Shown here piece after piece: positions 14,654 to 23,657 of a DNA stretch of 64,000 nucleotides (position 1 is its first letter; each line of letters starts with the position of its first letter). The translations under genes and the position numbers were made by a program. This DNA is from Brevibacillus ruminantium (GTDB lineage Bacteria; Bacillota; Bacilli; Brevibacillales; Brevibacillaceae), in the NCBI RefSeq assembly GCF_023746555.1, contig NZ_CP098755.1, positions 2,057,001 through 2,121,000 on the forward strand, read 5' to 3'. The notes beneath the pieces were generated by a model that did not search any database, was not told where the DNA came from, and saw only the letters and a list, made by a program, of their open reading frames with translations.

Positions 14654-16738
14654 ATGAGAGCAGTAATCCTGGCGGACGAGAAGGGAGTGGAGCTTCGTCC
14701 GCTAACCGTTTATACGCCGAAACCGATGGTGCCGTTGCTAAATCGGCCATGCATGGAATATACGATCGAGCTGTTGAAGCGATATGGCATAACAGATATT
14801 TTCGTTATGCTCAGGTACTTTCCGGATCAGGTCCGGGACTATTTCGGCGATGGATCGCAGTACGGTGTTTCACTTTCGTACTGGGAAGAGCCGTTTTCCT
14901 TTTCCAATTTGCTGGAACACCTCGGGCGGGGGACGGATTCTTCCGTGGCCGATACCATCCTTGTCATTCCGGGAGCGGCGTTAATCGACTGTGATCTGGA
15001 AGAAGCGCTTCACGATCATCGGGAGAGTCGCCGGGCGGCCACGATGGTTGTGGCGGAAAAAGAGACCTCTACTGAAGAACAGCAGGTTTGGTTGCATCAA
15101 GACGGTCACATCATACAAATCGGCCAAGGTTTAGACGGTCTTGAGGAGGCGTGGGGGACTATCGATACAGGGCTGTTGCTTCTGGAGCCGGAGTCCATTT
15201 CCACACTGCTGTCTTCGGAAGAGGAGATCCACCCGCAAGAATTGGCCCGCGCTCTTTTTCGGAACGGAATTCCGCTGGGCGGGTACCGGTTGGAAGGCTA
15301 CTGGTCGGGGCTGCGCACTCTGGACGAATATCGTCAGGCCCAATTCGACATGCTCGATGGGCAGGTAAACGTGCATATCGCAGCGAGACAGCTTGTACCG
15401 GGCATCTACGTCGAAGGAGATCTGCGGATTGATGCTTCGGTGAGGCTGGAGGGACCAATCCTGTTTGGAAAAGGGGTTCATCTGGAGCCGGGTGTATCGA
15501 TTGAGGCGTATTCGATTCTGGGAAGGCAGACGGTCGTGTCTGAGGGTGCCTGGCTCTCGCAAGCAATCGTGTGGGAGCATTCCTTTATCGGGATGCATGC
15601 AGAAGTCACCGGAGGGATTGTGGGGAGTCACGTCAGTCTGGGCGATTGTGCCGTACTGGGGGAGAACAGCGTTATCGGCGAGCGATGCCGGGTTGGTCGT
15701 ACGGTTGCCGTCAAGCCCGGGGTCATGGTCTGGCCACATAAAGAGATTGAGGAAGGGGCTGTCGTACATACATCGATCGTTCATGGCCGAATGCGAAATC
15801 GGGGGCTGTTTGCCAAGAGCAATATCAGCGGAGGCATTGTTGGTGTGGCGAATGTGGATATCACACCCGAGTACGTGACGCGCCTGGCAGCCGCTTATGC
15901 TTCTCAGCTTCCTGCAGGAAGCCGCATCGTTCTGTCTGCATGCGTGCATCCCTTTGCCCAATTGTTAAAGCATAGTGTGATGACCAGTCTGTGTTCGGCA
16001 GGAATTGACACCGTCGATATCGGTGTCGGCTTTGCGCCTCTGCTTCGCTATAGTGTGCAGTCACTCTCTTGTGAAGGCGGCATTCATCTTCAAATGAGTG
16101 AATCGATAAGCGAAAAGCAGATCTCGATTCAATTCGTGGGAGCGGACGGATTGTCCATTTCGCCCGAACGTGAACGGAAAATTGCTTACGCCTTTACCCA
16201 AGATTCTTTTCTGCGCGCCCTGCGGCATCTGGGGCAGCTGCATCTAGAACACGGGGTGCTGAAGACCTACGCCCAAGCCTTACTGCAAGAGCTGGACCAA
16301 GCCGCGATCAGGAGTGCACAGACAACGCTGCTGATTGAAAGTGAATCCCGCTTTTTACTGGACTTTTTGCATCCTATCTTCTCCGAACTTGGAATTGTGT
16401 CCGTGAACAGAACCATCTCTGAGGGCGTCCGCATTCATCAGGCTGATCTGGGGGTACGGTTGGAGAAAAGCGGAGAAAGCCTGGAGCTGTTTACGCATAC
16501 GGGAGAAAGGCTGACACAGGAACAGCTTGAGCGACTGCAAAAAGTCGTTTGCAACCAGGTCTCATCTACAGACCATGCCCGTTTTCACCCTCGCTATGAC
16601 GCCATTTTTAGTCTCTTCAGCATTTTGGATGTCCTGGCCCGGGAGAGAGTTTCCTTGGCTGCCCTGCTTCACTCCATTGGGGAGGAAAAGATCGGGGAGC
16701 AAAGATCCGTGGTCATTGAAGCCCAAAAGGAAGCGTAA
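14654..16738 (+). CDS. Sugar nucleotidyltransferase / left-handed beta-helix / phosphomannomutase-like fusion, probably catalytically degenerate
   Basis: A 694-aa three-part protein: NTP-transferase fold (about 1-230), hexapeptide left-handed beta-helix (about 255-390) and a phosphohexomutase-like region (about 400-690). The layout matches mannose-1-phosphate guanylyltransferase/PMM fusions. The nucleotide-binding loop, normally GGxGTRLRP, reads ADEKGVELRP, so the double Gly and the catalytic Arg are lost. The C-terminal part also lacks TASHNP, DGDADR and RPSGTEP motifs. ATG at 14654 follows AAGGAGG. It may be a regulatory or scaffolding paralogue for the complete phosphomutase encoded next. 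Confidence 0.8.
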   Translation: MRAVILADEKGVELRPLTVYTPKPMVPLLNRPCMEYTIELLKRYGITDIFVMLRYFPDQVRDYFGDGSQYGVSLSYWEEPFSFSNLLEHLGRGTDSSVADTILVIPGAALIDCDLEEALHDHRESRRAATMVVAEKETSTEEQQVWLHQDGHIIQIGQGLDGLEEAWGTIDTGLLLLEPESISTLLSSEEEIHPQELARALFRNGIPLGGYRLEGYWSGLRTLDEYRQAQFDMLDGQVNVHIAARQLVPGIYVEGDLRIDASVRLEGPILFGKGVHLEPGVSIEAYSILGRQTVVSEGAWLSQAIVWEHSFIGMHAEVTGGIVGSHVSLGDCAVLGENSVIGERCRVGRTVAVKPGVMVWPHKEIEEGAVVHTSIVHGRMRNRGLFAKSNISGGIVGVANVDITPEYVTRLAAAYASQLPAGSRIVLSACVHPFAQLLKHSVMTSLCSAGIDTVDIGVGFAPLLRYSVQSLSCEGGIHLQMSESISEKQISIQFVGADGLSISPERERKIAYAFTQDSFLRALRHLGQLHLEHGVLKTYAQALLQELDQAAIRSAQTTLLIESESRFLLDFLHPIFSELGIVSVNRTISEGVRIHQADLGVRLEKSGESLELFTHTGERLTQEQLERLQKVVCNQVSSTDHARFHPRYDAIFSLFSILDVLARERVSLAALLHSIGEEKIGEQRSVVIEAQKEA

Positions 16739-16823
16739 CATTTAGGAAACACAGAAAAAGCCTTATGTGGCGCAGGAGCGGAGGAACCAGGAAAATGGAG
16801 TCAGAGAGCTGAGGTGGAACAAT

Positions 16824-18233
16824 GTGAGTGCAATACGCTTTGGCACAGACGGCTGGCGAGCCATCGTGGCCGACGAGTTTACGGTGGAAAATGTTCGAGT
16901 CGTAGCCCAAGCCATTGCTACCTATACAATCGCGATCGGTCAAAGGGAACAGGGGATTATCGTTGGCTATGACACCCGGTTTTTGGGACGCCGCTTTGCC
17001 CAGGCTGTCGCAGGTGTGCTGGCAGCCAACGGAATCCGCACGTACCTGACGAATGAATCCGTGCCGACGCCAGTTGCCGCTTTTGGTGTAAAGCATTTTG
17101 CCGTAAGCGGGGCTGTCATGATTACAGCGAGCCATAATCCTCCCGAATACAACGGGATCAAATACATTCCCGAATACGCAGGACCAGCCACCCGAGAGAT
17201 TACAAACCAACTGGAGAAAGAGATTCACCACATCCAGACGGGGGGCGAGGTGCTCATAATCACTCCGGAGGAGGCGACTGCACGAAAGCTGTTGCAGCCA
17301 ATCGTCCTGCGTCCGCATTATGAGGCCCATCTTCGCCGAATGGTCCATTTTGATGTGATGAAACAGGCGAAGCTGCGTGTTGTCGTCGATCCCATGCACG
17401 GAGCTGGAAGGGGCTATGTCAGCCGGATGCTGGCTGAGGCGGGTGCGGAAACCAACGGCATTCGAGATACGGCCGATCCTTTTTTTGGCGGTCATTTGCC
17501 AGAACCAATCGATCAGCATTTAAGCCTCTTAAAACAAGAAGTGATCAAGCAGAAAGCGGCTCTGGGGCTGGCCAACGACGGGGACGCGGATCGTTTCGGA
17601 GTGGTTGACCGCTTTGGGCAATACCTGCCCCCCAACGCAGCGCTTGTCCTTTTGACCAGACATCTTGTGAAAAACAGGAAACTCAGCGGGAAGATTGTCC
17701 GAACGGTGGCGACTACTCATTTGTTGGATCGCATGGCCAAGCACTATGGTCTGGAATTAATAGAGACTCCGGTCGGCTTTAAGCATATCGGCGCCCACAT
17801 GCGAGAGGGGGATGTCTTAATCGGGGGCGAAGAAAGTGGCGGCGCCAGCATTTTCGGACATATCCCGGAAAAAGACGGGATCCTCATCAATTTGCTGCTC
17901 GCGGAGATGTGCGCCTGGGAGAAGAAAGGGATTGACCAGATCTTGCGAGATGTGTACGACGAATTTGGGGAGCTGCACAGTACCCGTCTGGATATTCCGC
18001 TCTCATCCCACATCCAGCAGGAACAGCTCCTTCAGGCTGTACCCGCCAAAATCGGTCCGTATGATGTTGAGGAGATTAGCAAATGTGACGGGATTAAATT
18101 TTTGCTGCAGGGAGGTCAATGGGTTCTGATCCGCCCATCGGGGACAGAACCGCTTTTGCGGATATACTGCGAGGCCGTCAGCGTCGAGGCGCTGCACAAA
18201 ATCACAGAGGCAATGCGCGAGTGGTTCTCATAG
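16824..18233 (+). CDS. Phosphoglucomutase/phosphomannomutase
   Basis: A 469-aa alpha-D-phosphohexomutase interconverting hexose 1- and 6-phosphates. All four signatures are intact: TASHNP with the phosphoserine, the metal-binding loop NDGDADRFG, the sugar-binding GGEESGG and the phosphate-binding RPSGTEP. GTG at 16824 gives the usual MSAIRFGTDGWR start and has GAGGTGG upstream; GTG at 16767 adds an unlikely tail. It follows the degenerate fusion protein by 85 bases and probably shares its transcript. It ends in a strong terminator. Specificity (glucose, mannose or glucosamine) cannot be fixed. Confidence 0.92.
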   Translation: MSAIRFGTDGWRAIVADEFTVENVRVVAQAIATYTIAIGQREQGIIVGYDTRFLGRRFAQAVAGVLAANGIRTYLTNESVPTPVAAFGVKHFAVSGAVMITASHNPPEYNGIKYIPEYAGPATREITNQLEKEIHHIQTGGEVLIITPEEATARKLLQPIVLRPHYEAHLRRMVHFDVMKQAKLRVVVDPMHGAGRGYVSRMLAEAGAETNGIRDTADPFFGGHLPEPIDQHLSLLKQEVIKQKAALGLANDGDADRFGVVDRFGQYLPPNAALVLLTRHLVKNRKLSGKIVRTVATTHLLDRMAKHYGLELIETPVGFKHIGAHMREGDVLIGGEESGGASIFGHIPEKDGILINLLLAEMCAWEKKGIDQILRDVYDEFGELHSTRLDIPLSSHIQQEQLLQAVPAKIGPYDVEEISKCDGIKFLLQGGQWVLIRPSGTEPLLRIYCEAVSVEALHKITEAMREWFS

Positions 18234-18252
18234 AAAAAACCGAGACTCCCAG

Positions 18253-18290
18253 GTTCCCTTCCATCACATACAGGTGGAAGGGAACTTTTT
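18253..18290 (+). terminator. Terminator after the phosphohexomutase gene
   Basis: GTTCCCTTCCA (18253-18263) pairs perfectly with TGGAAGGGAAC (18275-18285), followed by TTTTT. Confidence 0.93.
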
Positions 18291-18507
18291 CGTAAAAACG
18301 TCGCTTCTCATCGGGTGATTGAAACATCTTGACGTTTTACATAAAAGTAGGATGCGACCGCTCGCAGTCAACACTTTTGTTCCACCGATCAGAGGGGAAT
18401 ATGGTCATAATCGTTTTGTTTGGTTGTTTCACGTTTTTGTGATTTGCTAGAATCAGAGGGAGAATGATCGGGAGGCATGGTTCGCTCTACATGAAAGAAG
18501 TGGATGT

Positions 18508-19152
18508 ATGAAGATACCGCAGCATGTCATCGAATCTTTTTTAAAAGCGGTAAAAGTAGAAAGTCTTTCACCCCATAATCCGGTTCTGGTGCGGGCTACG
18601 CCCTATCCGTGGGAAGTGGTTGGAGTGGGAAACTACGCTGCCGTGTTCGGACACCCGGATTATCCGGAGGTTGTCATCAAGCTGTATGCCCCCGGACGTC
18701 CCGGCTGGGAGCAAGAAGTCGAGGTCTATCACAAGCTGGGTGAAAGCCGCTTCTTCCCCGTATGTTATCAGTCAGAACCGGGCTATCTGGTGCTGAAGCG
18801 GATGAGAGGGATCTCCCTGTTTGACTGCTTTCGCTACGGCATCCCCATTCCTCCCCAGGTGATGGATGATGTGGAGTCTGCTTTGGAGGAAGCACGCGCC
18901 AAGGGGCTCTTCCCGCATGACGTTCATGGGAAAAACGTCTTGATGGATCACGGCCGCGGCTATTTGATTGACGTTTCCGACTACTATAAAAACAAACCGG
19001 ACAGCAAGTGGCGAGACTTAAGCATGGCGTACCACCGATTTTACCTTCCCTTTATCAAAGATCGCGGTTGGAAGCTGCCGCTCTGGCTGCTGGAAGTGAT
19101 TCGGAAAGGGTACCGTTTTTACAAGAAACTGACCAGGCGACTTCGCGGGTAG
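18508..19152 (+). CDS. Protein kinase-like (RIO/ABC1-type) protein
   Basis: A 214-aa compact kinase-fold protein. It shows a Gly-rich stretch (VVGVGNYAAVFG), an ATP-anchoring Lys in VVIKLYAPG, the catalytic-loop pattern HDVHGKNVLM (HxDxxxxN-like) and a metal-binding Asp in LIDVSDY. The C-terminus is basic (YKKLTRRLRG). Small kinases of this kind occur across Bacillales, but their substrates are mostly unknown. The gene is monocistronic, with a 217-base upstream gap and no clear promoter. Confidence 0.75.
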   Translation: MKIPQHVIESFLKAVKVESLSPHNPVLVRATPYPWEVVGVGNYAAVFGHPDYPEVVIKLYAPGRPGWEQEVEVYHKLGESRFFPVCYQSEPGYLVLKRMRGISLFDCFRYGIPIPPQVMDDVESALEEARAKGLFPHDVHGKNVLMDHGRGYLIDVSDYYKNKPDSKWRDLSMAYHRFYLPFIKDRGWKLPLWLLEVIRKGYRFYKKLTRRLRG

Positions 19153-19292
19153 GAAGAGCAGTCGGGGTAGAGAGTAGCTAGGGCCAGGGGATGCCGCCTG
19201 ACATTGTTGGGCTATTGCGCCTGTGGTAAAATAACATTTTAAAGCGAATATTTCGCAGCTCTCTGCAGTTGAACGAAGGAGGACTTCCATTT

Positions 19293-19742
19293 ATGTACTA
19301 TCTAATCGCTGCCGCCATTATCGCTCTTGATCAATGGACCAAGTGGCTCGTGGTCAAAAATATGGAACAGGGACAGTCGATTCCCTTGTTTGCCGATGTG
19401 CTTCATCTCACCTCGCATCGCAACATGGGGGCAGCTTTCGGCATCCTGCAAAATCAGCGCTGGCTGTTCGTTGTTATTACGATTGCCGTCGTCATCGGAA
19501 TTCTGGTCACACTCATTCGTGCTGGCAAATCACAGCCTCGCGTTTCCCTTGCTCTTTCGCTGGTCCTCGGTGGAGCGATCGGGAATTTTATCGACCGGAT
19601 CACAACAGGCCAGGTTGTTGACTTTGTCGATTTCACCTTGATCAATTTTCCGATCTTTAATGTGGCGGATGTCGCGATTACGGTTGGAGTGGGCTTGCTT
19701 TTGCTGGATGTCCTGCTGGATGGGAAACGGAAAAGCGCGTGA
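19293..19742 (+). CDS. lspA: Lipoprotein signal peptidase (signal peptidase II)
   Basis: A 149-aa, four-helix membrane aspartyl protease that cuts prolipoprotein signal peptides before the lipidated Cys. The catalytic aspartates are in GNFIDRI and FNVADVAI, and the HRNMGAAFGIL segment is the family signature. ATG at 19293 follows AAGGAGG; the longer opening from 19269 is not needed. It is followed by ylyB with 53 bases between, and ylyB precedes the pyr operon, matching lspA-ylyB-pyrR in B. subtilis apart from two inserted genes. Confidence 0.96.
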   Translation: MYYLIAAAIIALDQWTKWLVVKNMEQGQSIPLFADVLHLTSHRNMGAAFGILQNQRWLFVVITIAVVIGILVTLIRAGKSQPRVSLALSLVLGGAIGNFIDRITTGQVVDFVDFTLINFPIFNVADVAITVGVGLLLLDVLLDGKRKSA

Positions 19743-19795
19743 TGATTGAACGGGAAAATGTGGATACTAGAGGAACTACACCAGAGGAGACAGTC

Positions 19796-20725
19796 ATGAA
19801 CGATTTGGAGTTGTTTGAACGCTACGATTGGGTGGCAGAGCCATCTGATGCCAAGGAACGGATTGATAAATTTGTCACGGAACAAAACGAGGATTGGACA
19901 CGCTCCCAGGTGCAGAGCTGGATCAAAGAGGGACGAGTCAGCGTAAACGGAGAGTCGGTCAAAAACAACTACAAGCTGTCCGCAGACGATGAAGTAACCC
20001 TTCGTGTGCCGCCGCCAAAAGAAATGATGATCAAAGCCGAGCCAATGCCACTGGAGATTGTGTATGAGGACAGCGATCTGGTCGTGGTGAACAAACCGAG
20101 GGGAATGGTCGTCCACCCGGCACCCGGACACTACACCGGTACACTGGTTAACGGACTGCTGGCCCACTGCAAGGATTTGTCTGGCATCAATGGGGTCCTG
20201 CGTCCAGGTATTGTGCATCGCATCGACAAGGATACCTCAGGTTTGCTCATGGTGGCCAAGAATGACAAGGCGCATGTCGGTCTGGCAGAGCAATTAAAAG
20301 AACATACCGTCAATCGTAAATACGTGGCGATCGTTCACGGTGTGATCCCGCATGAAATGGGGACGATCGATGCCCCGATTGGTCGGGACCCGAAGAACCG
20401 GCAGCAGATGGCGGTCGTCTTTGAGAACAGCAAGCCGGCAGTTACCCATTTTGTCGTATTGGAACGATTCAAGGAATACACGCTGGTAGAGCTGAAGCTG
20501 GAAACGGGGAGAACCCATCAGATTCGCGTTCACATGAAATACATCGGCTATCCGCTGGCCGGTGATCCCAAATACGGACCCAAAAACACCTTGGAGCTGG
20601 ATGGACAAGCGCTTCACGCAAAAACCCTCGGGTTCGATCATCCGCGCACAGGGGAGCATCTTGAGTTTGAAGCCCCTCTTCCGCAGGAAATGCTCGACGT
20701 GATCGAATATCTCCGCCAAGTGTAA
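19796..20725 (+). CDS. ylyB: RluA/RluD-family pseudouridine synthase
   Basis: A 309-aa enzyme with an N-terminal S4 RNA-binding domain (about 15-75: RIDKFVTEQNEDWTRSQVQ, IKEGRVSVNG) and a RluA catalytic domain with the active-site Asp in HRIDKDTSGLL. GRTHQIRVHM and GDPKYG are further signatures. It isomerises uridine in rRNA, probably in the large subunit as RluD does. ATG at 19796 follows GAGGAG six bases upstream; upstream GTG/ATG codons overlapping lspA are less likely. Confidence 0.93.
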   Translation: MNDLELFERYDWVAEPSDAKERIDKFVTEQNEDWTRSQVQSWIKEGRVSVNGESVKNNYKLSADDEVTLRVPPPKEMMIKAEPMPLEIVYEDSDLVVVNKPRGMVVHPAPGHYTGTLVNGLLAHCKDLSGINGVLRPGIVHRIDKDTSGLLMVAKNDKAHVGLAEQLKEHTVNRKYVAIVHGVIPHEMGTIDAPIGRDPKNRQQMAVVFENSKPAVTHFVVLERFKEYTLVELKLETGRTHQIRVHMKYIGYPLAGDPKYGPKNTLELDGQALHAKTLGFDHPRTGEHLEFEAPLPQEMLDVIEYLRQV

Positions 20726-20749
20726 AGCCGGGATAATGGAGGCAAGGAT

Positions 20750-21151
20750 ATGCTGCGTCGCTTAGCCCATATCACCTTGTACGTCAAAGATTGTGAAGAA
20801 GCTTTGCAATTCTACACGGAAAAGCTTGGCTTTGAAAAGCGAATGGATGCCAAAATGGATACAGGTGCGCGCTGGTTGACCATCGGTCTGCCGGGCGAGG
20901 ACGTAGAAATTGTTTTGCATGATCCATCACACTGGCATGAACAGGAGACGGCGGAAAAGATGCTGGCACAGGTAGGGAAAAACCCGATGTGGGTCTGGGA
21001 GACGGACCAATTTGAACAGACCTACCATACCTTTCGTGAAAAGGGCGTCAGGTTTGTTTCCGAGCCCGCTGATCGGATGTACGGGCGGGAAGCGATCTTC
21101 ACGGACCTGTACGGAAATCCTTTTTTATTGCTGGAGCGAATCCGCGTTTAA
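20750..21151 (+). CDS. VOC (glyoxalase/bleomycin-resistance) family protein
   Basis: A 133-aa single VOC-fold metalloprotein: LRRLAHITLYVKD supplies the first metal-binding His, LEFYTEKLGF-like and DLYGNPFLLLE the family ends, with a terminal Glu ligand. Members include lactoylglutathione lyase-like enzymes and resistance proteins; the substrate is unknown. It lies 24 bases after ylyB with GGAGG before its ATG, so it may be co-transcribed. A terminator follows. Confidence 0.85.
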   Translation: MLRRLAHITLYVKDCEEALQFYTEKLGFEKRMDAKMDTGARWLTIGLPGEDVEIVLHDPSHWHEQETAEKMLAQVGKNPMWVWETDQFEQTYHTFREKGVRFVSEPADRMYGREAIFTDLYGNPFLLLERIRV

Positions 21152-21174
21152 TTTGAAAAAAACAAATGTGGTCC

Positions 21175-21211
21175 GGGAATGGTAACCTTTTGGCTGCCAT
21201 TCCCTTTTTTT
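21175..21211 (+). terminator. Terminator after the VOC gene
   Basis: GGGAATGG (21175-21182) pairs with CCATTCCC (21197-21204), followed by seven T. Confidence 0.92.
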
Positions 21212-21339
21212 GTTTTCGAAGAGAATCCCTGGGAATACTAGAAACATTTTCAGGAATACTGCAAAAGGATGGTAACGATCTCAGGCTTGATCTCGTCAAA
21301 TGAAGAGGAAATGTGTCGAAACAAAAGGAGGAAAATCAG

Positions 21340-22713
21340 ATGTGGAAGCCTGTCTCTATTCTCACCAGCGTCGCTTTGGCGGCAACCGCGTTGCTTGGGA
21401 GCAGCGGCTCGAGCGGCGCTGCCGAGAGGATACAGAAGCCCGAGAGAGTATACCAGGAAGCGATTCCTGCTCAGATTGCATTTACCAATAACCGGCAGCT
21501 CTGGCTTCTGAACGCTCGTGACCCGCAAGCTGCTCCAAAACAGGTGACGAGCATCGGGGCAGTCGAAATTGTTGGATGGTCCCAGGATGGCGCGTGGCTG
21601 TTTTACCAGCATGAACCAAAACCAGAGGAAACCTTCTCCAAAAAGTATCTGTGGGCGGTAAAAGCGGACGGAACGGATGCCTTTCAAATCGATCCGCGAG
21701 AGGTGCTGATGCAGCCCAAATGGGCACCGGCTGGGCATCGTTTCGCCTATGTCGTTCAATCGGCTGAAACCGGAAGCACTGGCACCAGCAATGTATATTC
21801 TCCCGAGCTTGTGGCCGCGGAACTGACGGACGGCAAGATCACAAAGCTGCTCGAAGAGAAGAGAGACATCACAGATTTTGCCTGGATGCCAGATAGTGCT
21901 CGCTTGCTTTTATCGGTTCCTGCAGCCAAAGATCGTCCGATCACCCTGGAGCTGACTGATCTGAAAGGGAAAAAGCTGTCAGCCTATCCGCTTGGCCAGC
22001 CTCCCAAAATCGAAGAGGGAATCTATCCTTATGCGGCAACAGGCCTTACCCTATCGCCAGACGGCAATCAAGTGGCCTACTATGTACGCCCCAATTCCGG
22101 TTCGCTAACAGCGGACGGTGTTGCCATCCAACTGCTTGATTTGACAAAGCCCAGCCAGAAGCCTTTTGAACTGGGAACCGGACTTTCGTATCCAGAGTGG
22201 TTTTCCTGGTCGGCCGACAGTAAGCAGCTTGCCTTCATTGAAGGCGGAGGCCGAGTCGCATCCGAGGGCAAGCATTTGACTCTCGCCAAAGCAGACGGAA
22301 AAGTGATCCCTGCCGGGCAAACGGGCAAGGTAGATGCTCTCCCGCGCTGGACGAATGCAAAGGCAGACAGGCTGTTTTTTGCCCGAGGCCTGGATAATTC
22401 TGAGTGGCTGGGCAATTATCAGCCAGAGAAATTGCTGATCCCTGGACAGCGCATCTGGACGCGGGATGCCGGCGGCCAAGAGCAGGCTGTGACCAAAGGG
22501 ACGGAAAAAACGGCGGATACCTATCCCAATCCTTCACCAGACGGCAACCAGCTGCTGTTTGTGCGGCTGGACGGAGCGGAGCATGGATCAGTCTGTGTCC
22601 GTACACAGGATGGATCGGAAAAGGAACTGGTTCGCCATGTGACGGGTGAAGCCGGATATTACGCGAATTATCTGCCTGCCTGGGTTCAAATACATTGGGT
22701 TCAACCTCAGTGA
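21340..22713 (+). CDS. Secreted TolB-like beta-propeller protein
   Basis: A 457-aa exported protein with a Sec signal peptide (MWKPVSILTSVALAATALL, probable cleavage near SSGAAE) and no lipobox. The mature part has repeated propeller blades marked by LSPDGNQVAYY, SWSADSKQLAF, PSPDGNQLLF and similar segments, like TolB/DPP-IV-type propellers. ATG at 21340 follows AAGGAGG; the in-frame GTG at 21313 lacks spacing. It has no catalytic domain, so binding in or near the cell wall is the likely role. It sits between the ylyB/VOC pair and the pyr operon but has separate signals. Confidence 0.78.
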   Translation: MWKPVSILTSVALAATALLGSSGSSGAAERIQKPERVYQEAIPAQIAFTNNRQLWLLNARDPQAAPKQVTSIGAVEIVGWSQDGAWLFYQHEPKPEETFSKKYLWAVKADGTDAFQIDPREVLMQPKWAPAGHRFAYVVQSAETGSTGTSNVYSPELVAAELTDGKITKLLEEKRDITDFAWMPDSARLLLSVPAAKDRPITLELTDLKGKKLSAYPLGQPPKIEEGIYPYAATGLTLSPDGNQVAYYVRPNSGSLTADGVAIQLLDLTKPSQKPFELGTGLSYPEWFSWSADSKQLAFIEGGGRVASEGKHLTLAKADGKVIPAGQTGKVDALPRWTNAKADRLFFARGLDNSEWLGNYQPEKLLIPGQRIWTRDAGGQEQAVTKGTEKTADTYPNPSPDGNQLLFVRLDGAEHGSVCVRTQDGSEKELVRHVTGEAGYYANYLPAWVQIHWVQPQ

Positions 22714-22740
22714 ATCGAAATAGAATGATGTGAAAAAGAG

Positions 22741-22769
22741 TTGACACATAGCTTGTTTCGTGACATAAT
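22741..22769 (+). promoter_or_regulatory. Sigma-A promoter of the pyr operon
   Basis: TTGACA at 22741-22746 and CATAAT at 22764-22769 are 17 bases apart, just upstream of the first PyrR site. Confidence 0.85.
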
Positions 22770-22796
22770 CGTCACTGACGAATTGAGAACCTTTAA

Positions 22797-23504
<708 letters not shown>

Positions 23505-23532
23505 GGTCTAAGTAAATACACCTCTTTAAGAG

Positions 23533-23556
23533 GCAATCCTGTGAGGTTGCAAAGAG
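23533..23556 (+). promoter_or_regulatory. PyrR-binding loop, pyrR-pyrP spacer
   Basis: CAATCCTGTGAGGTTGCAAA fits the PyrR consensus and lies 28 bases after the pyrR stop. Confidence 0.9.
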
Positions 23557-23587
23557 GTACTTGCTTTCCGCGAAACGGAAGGAGTAT

Positions 23588-23620
23588 GCCTCTTTGTGCC
23601 TGTACAAAGAGGCTTTTTTT
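23588..23620 (+). terminator. Attenuator terminator 2 of the pyr operon
   Basis: GCCTCTTTGT (23588-23597) pairs with ACAAAGAGGC (23604-23613), followed by seven T. An upstream CCTCTTT/AAGAGG region can form the competing antiterminator. Confidence 0.93.
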
Positions 23621-23657
23621 ATGGACCAGGTCCATTTACAAACAGGGGGAAGAGAAA

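Noticed and set aside
15131-15961. 276-codon minus-strand frame opposite the nucleotidyltransferase fusion
   Set aside because: Antisense shadow with no start signal and high Cys/His/Arg content.
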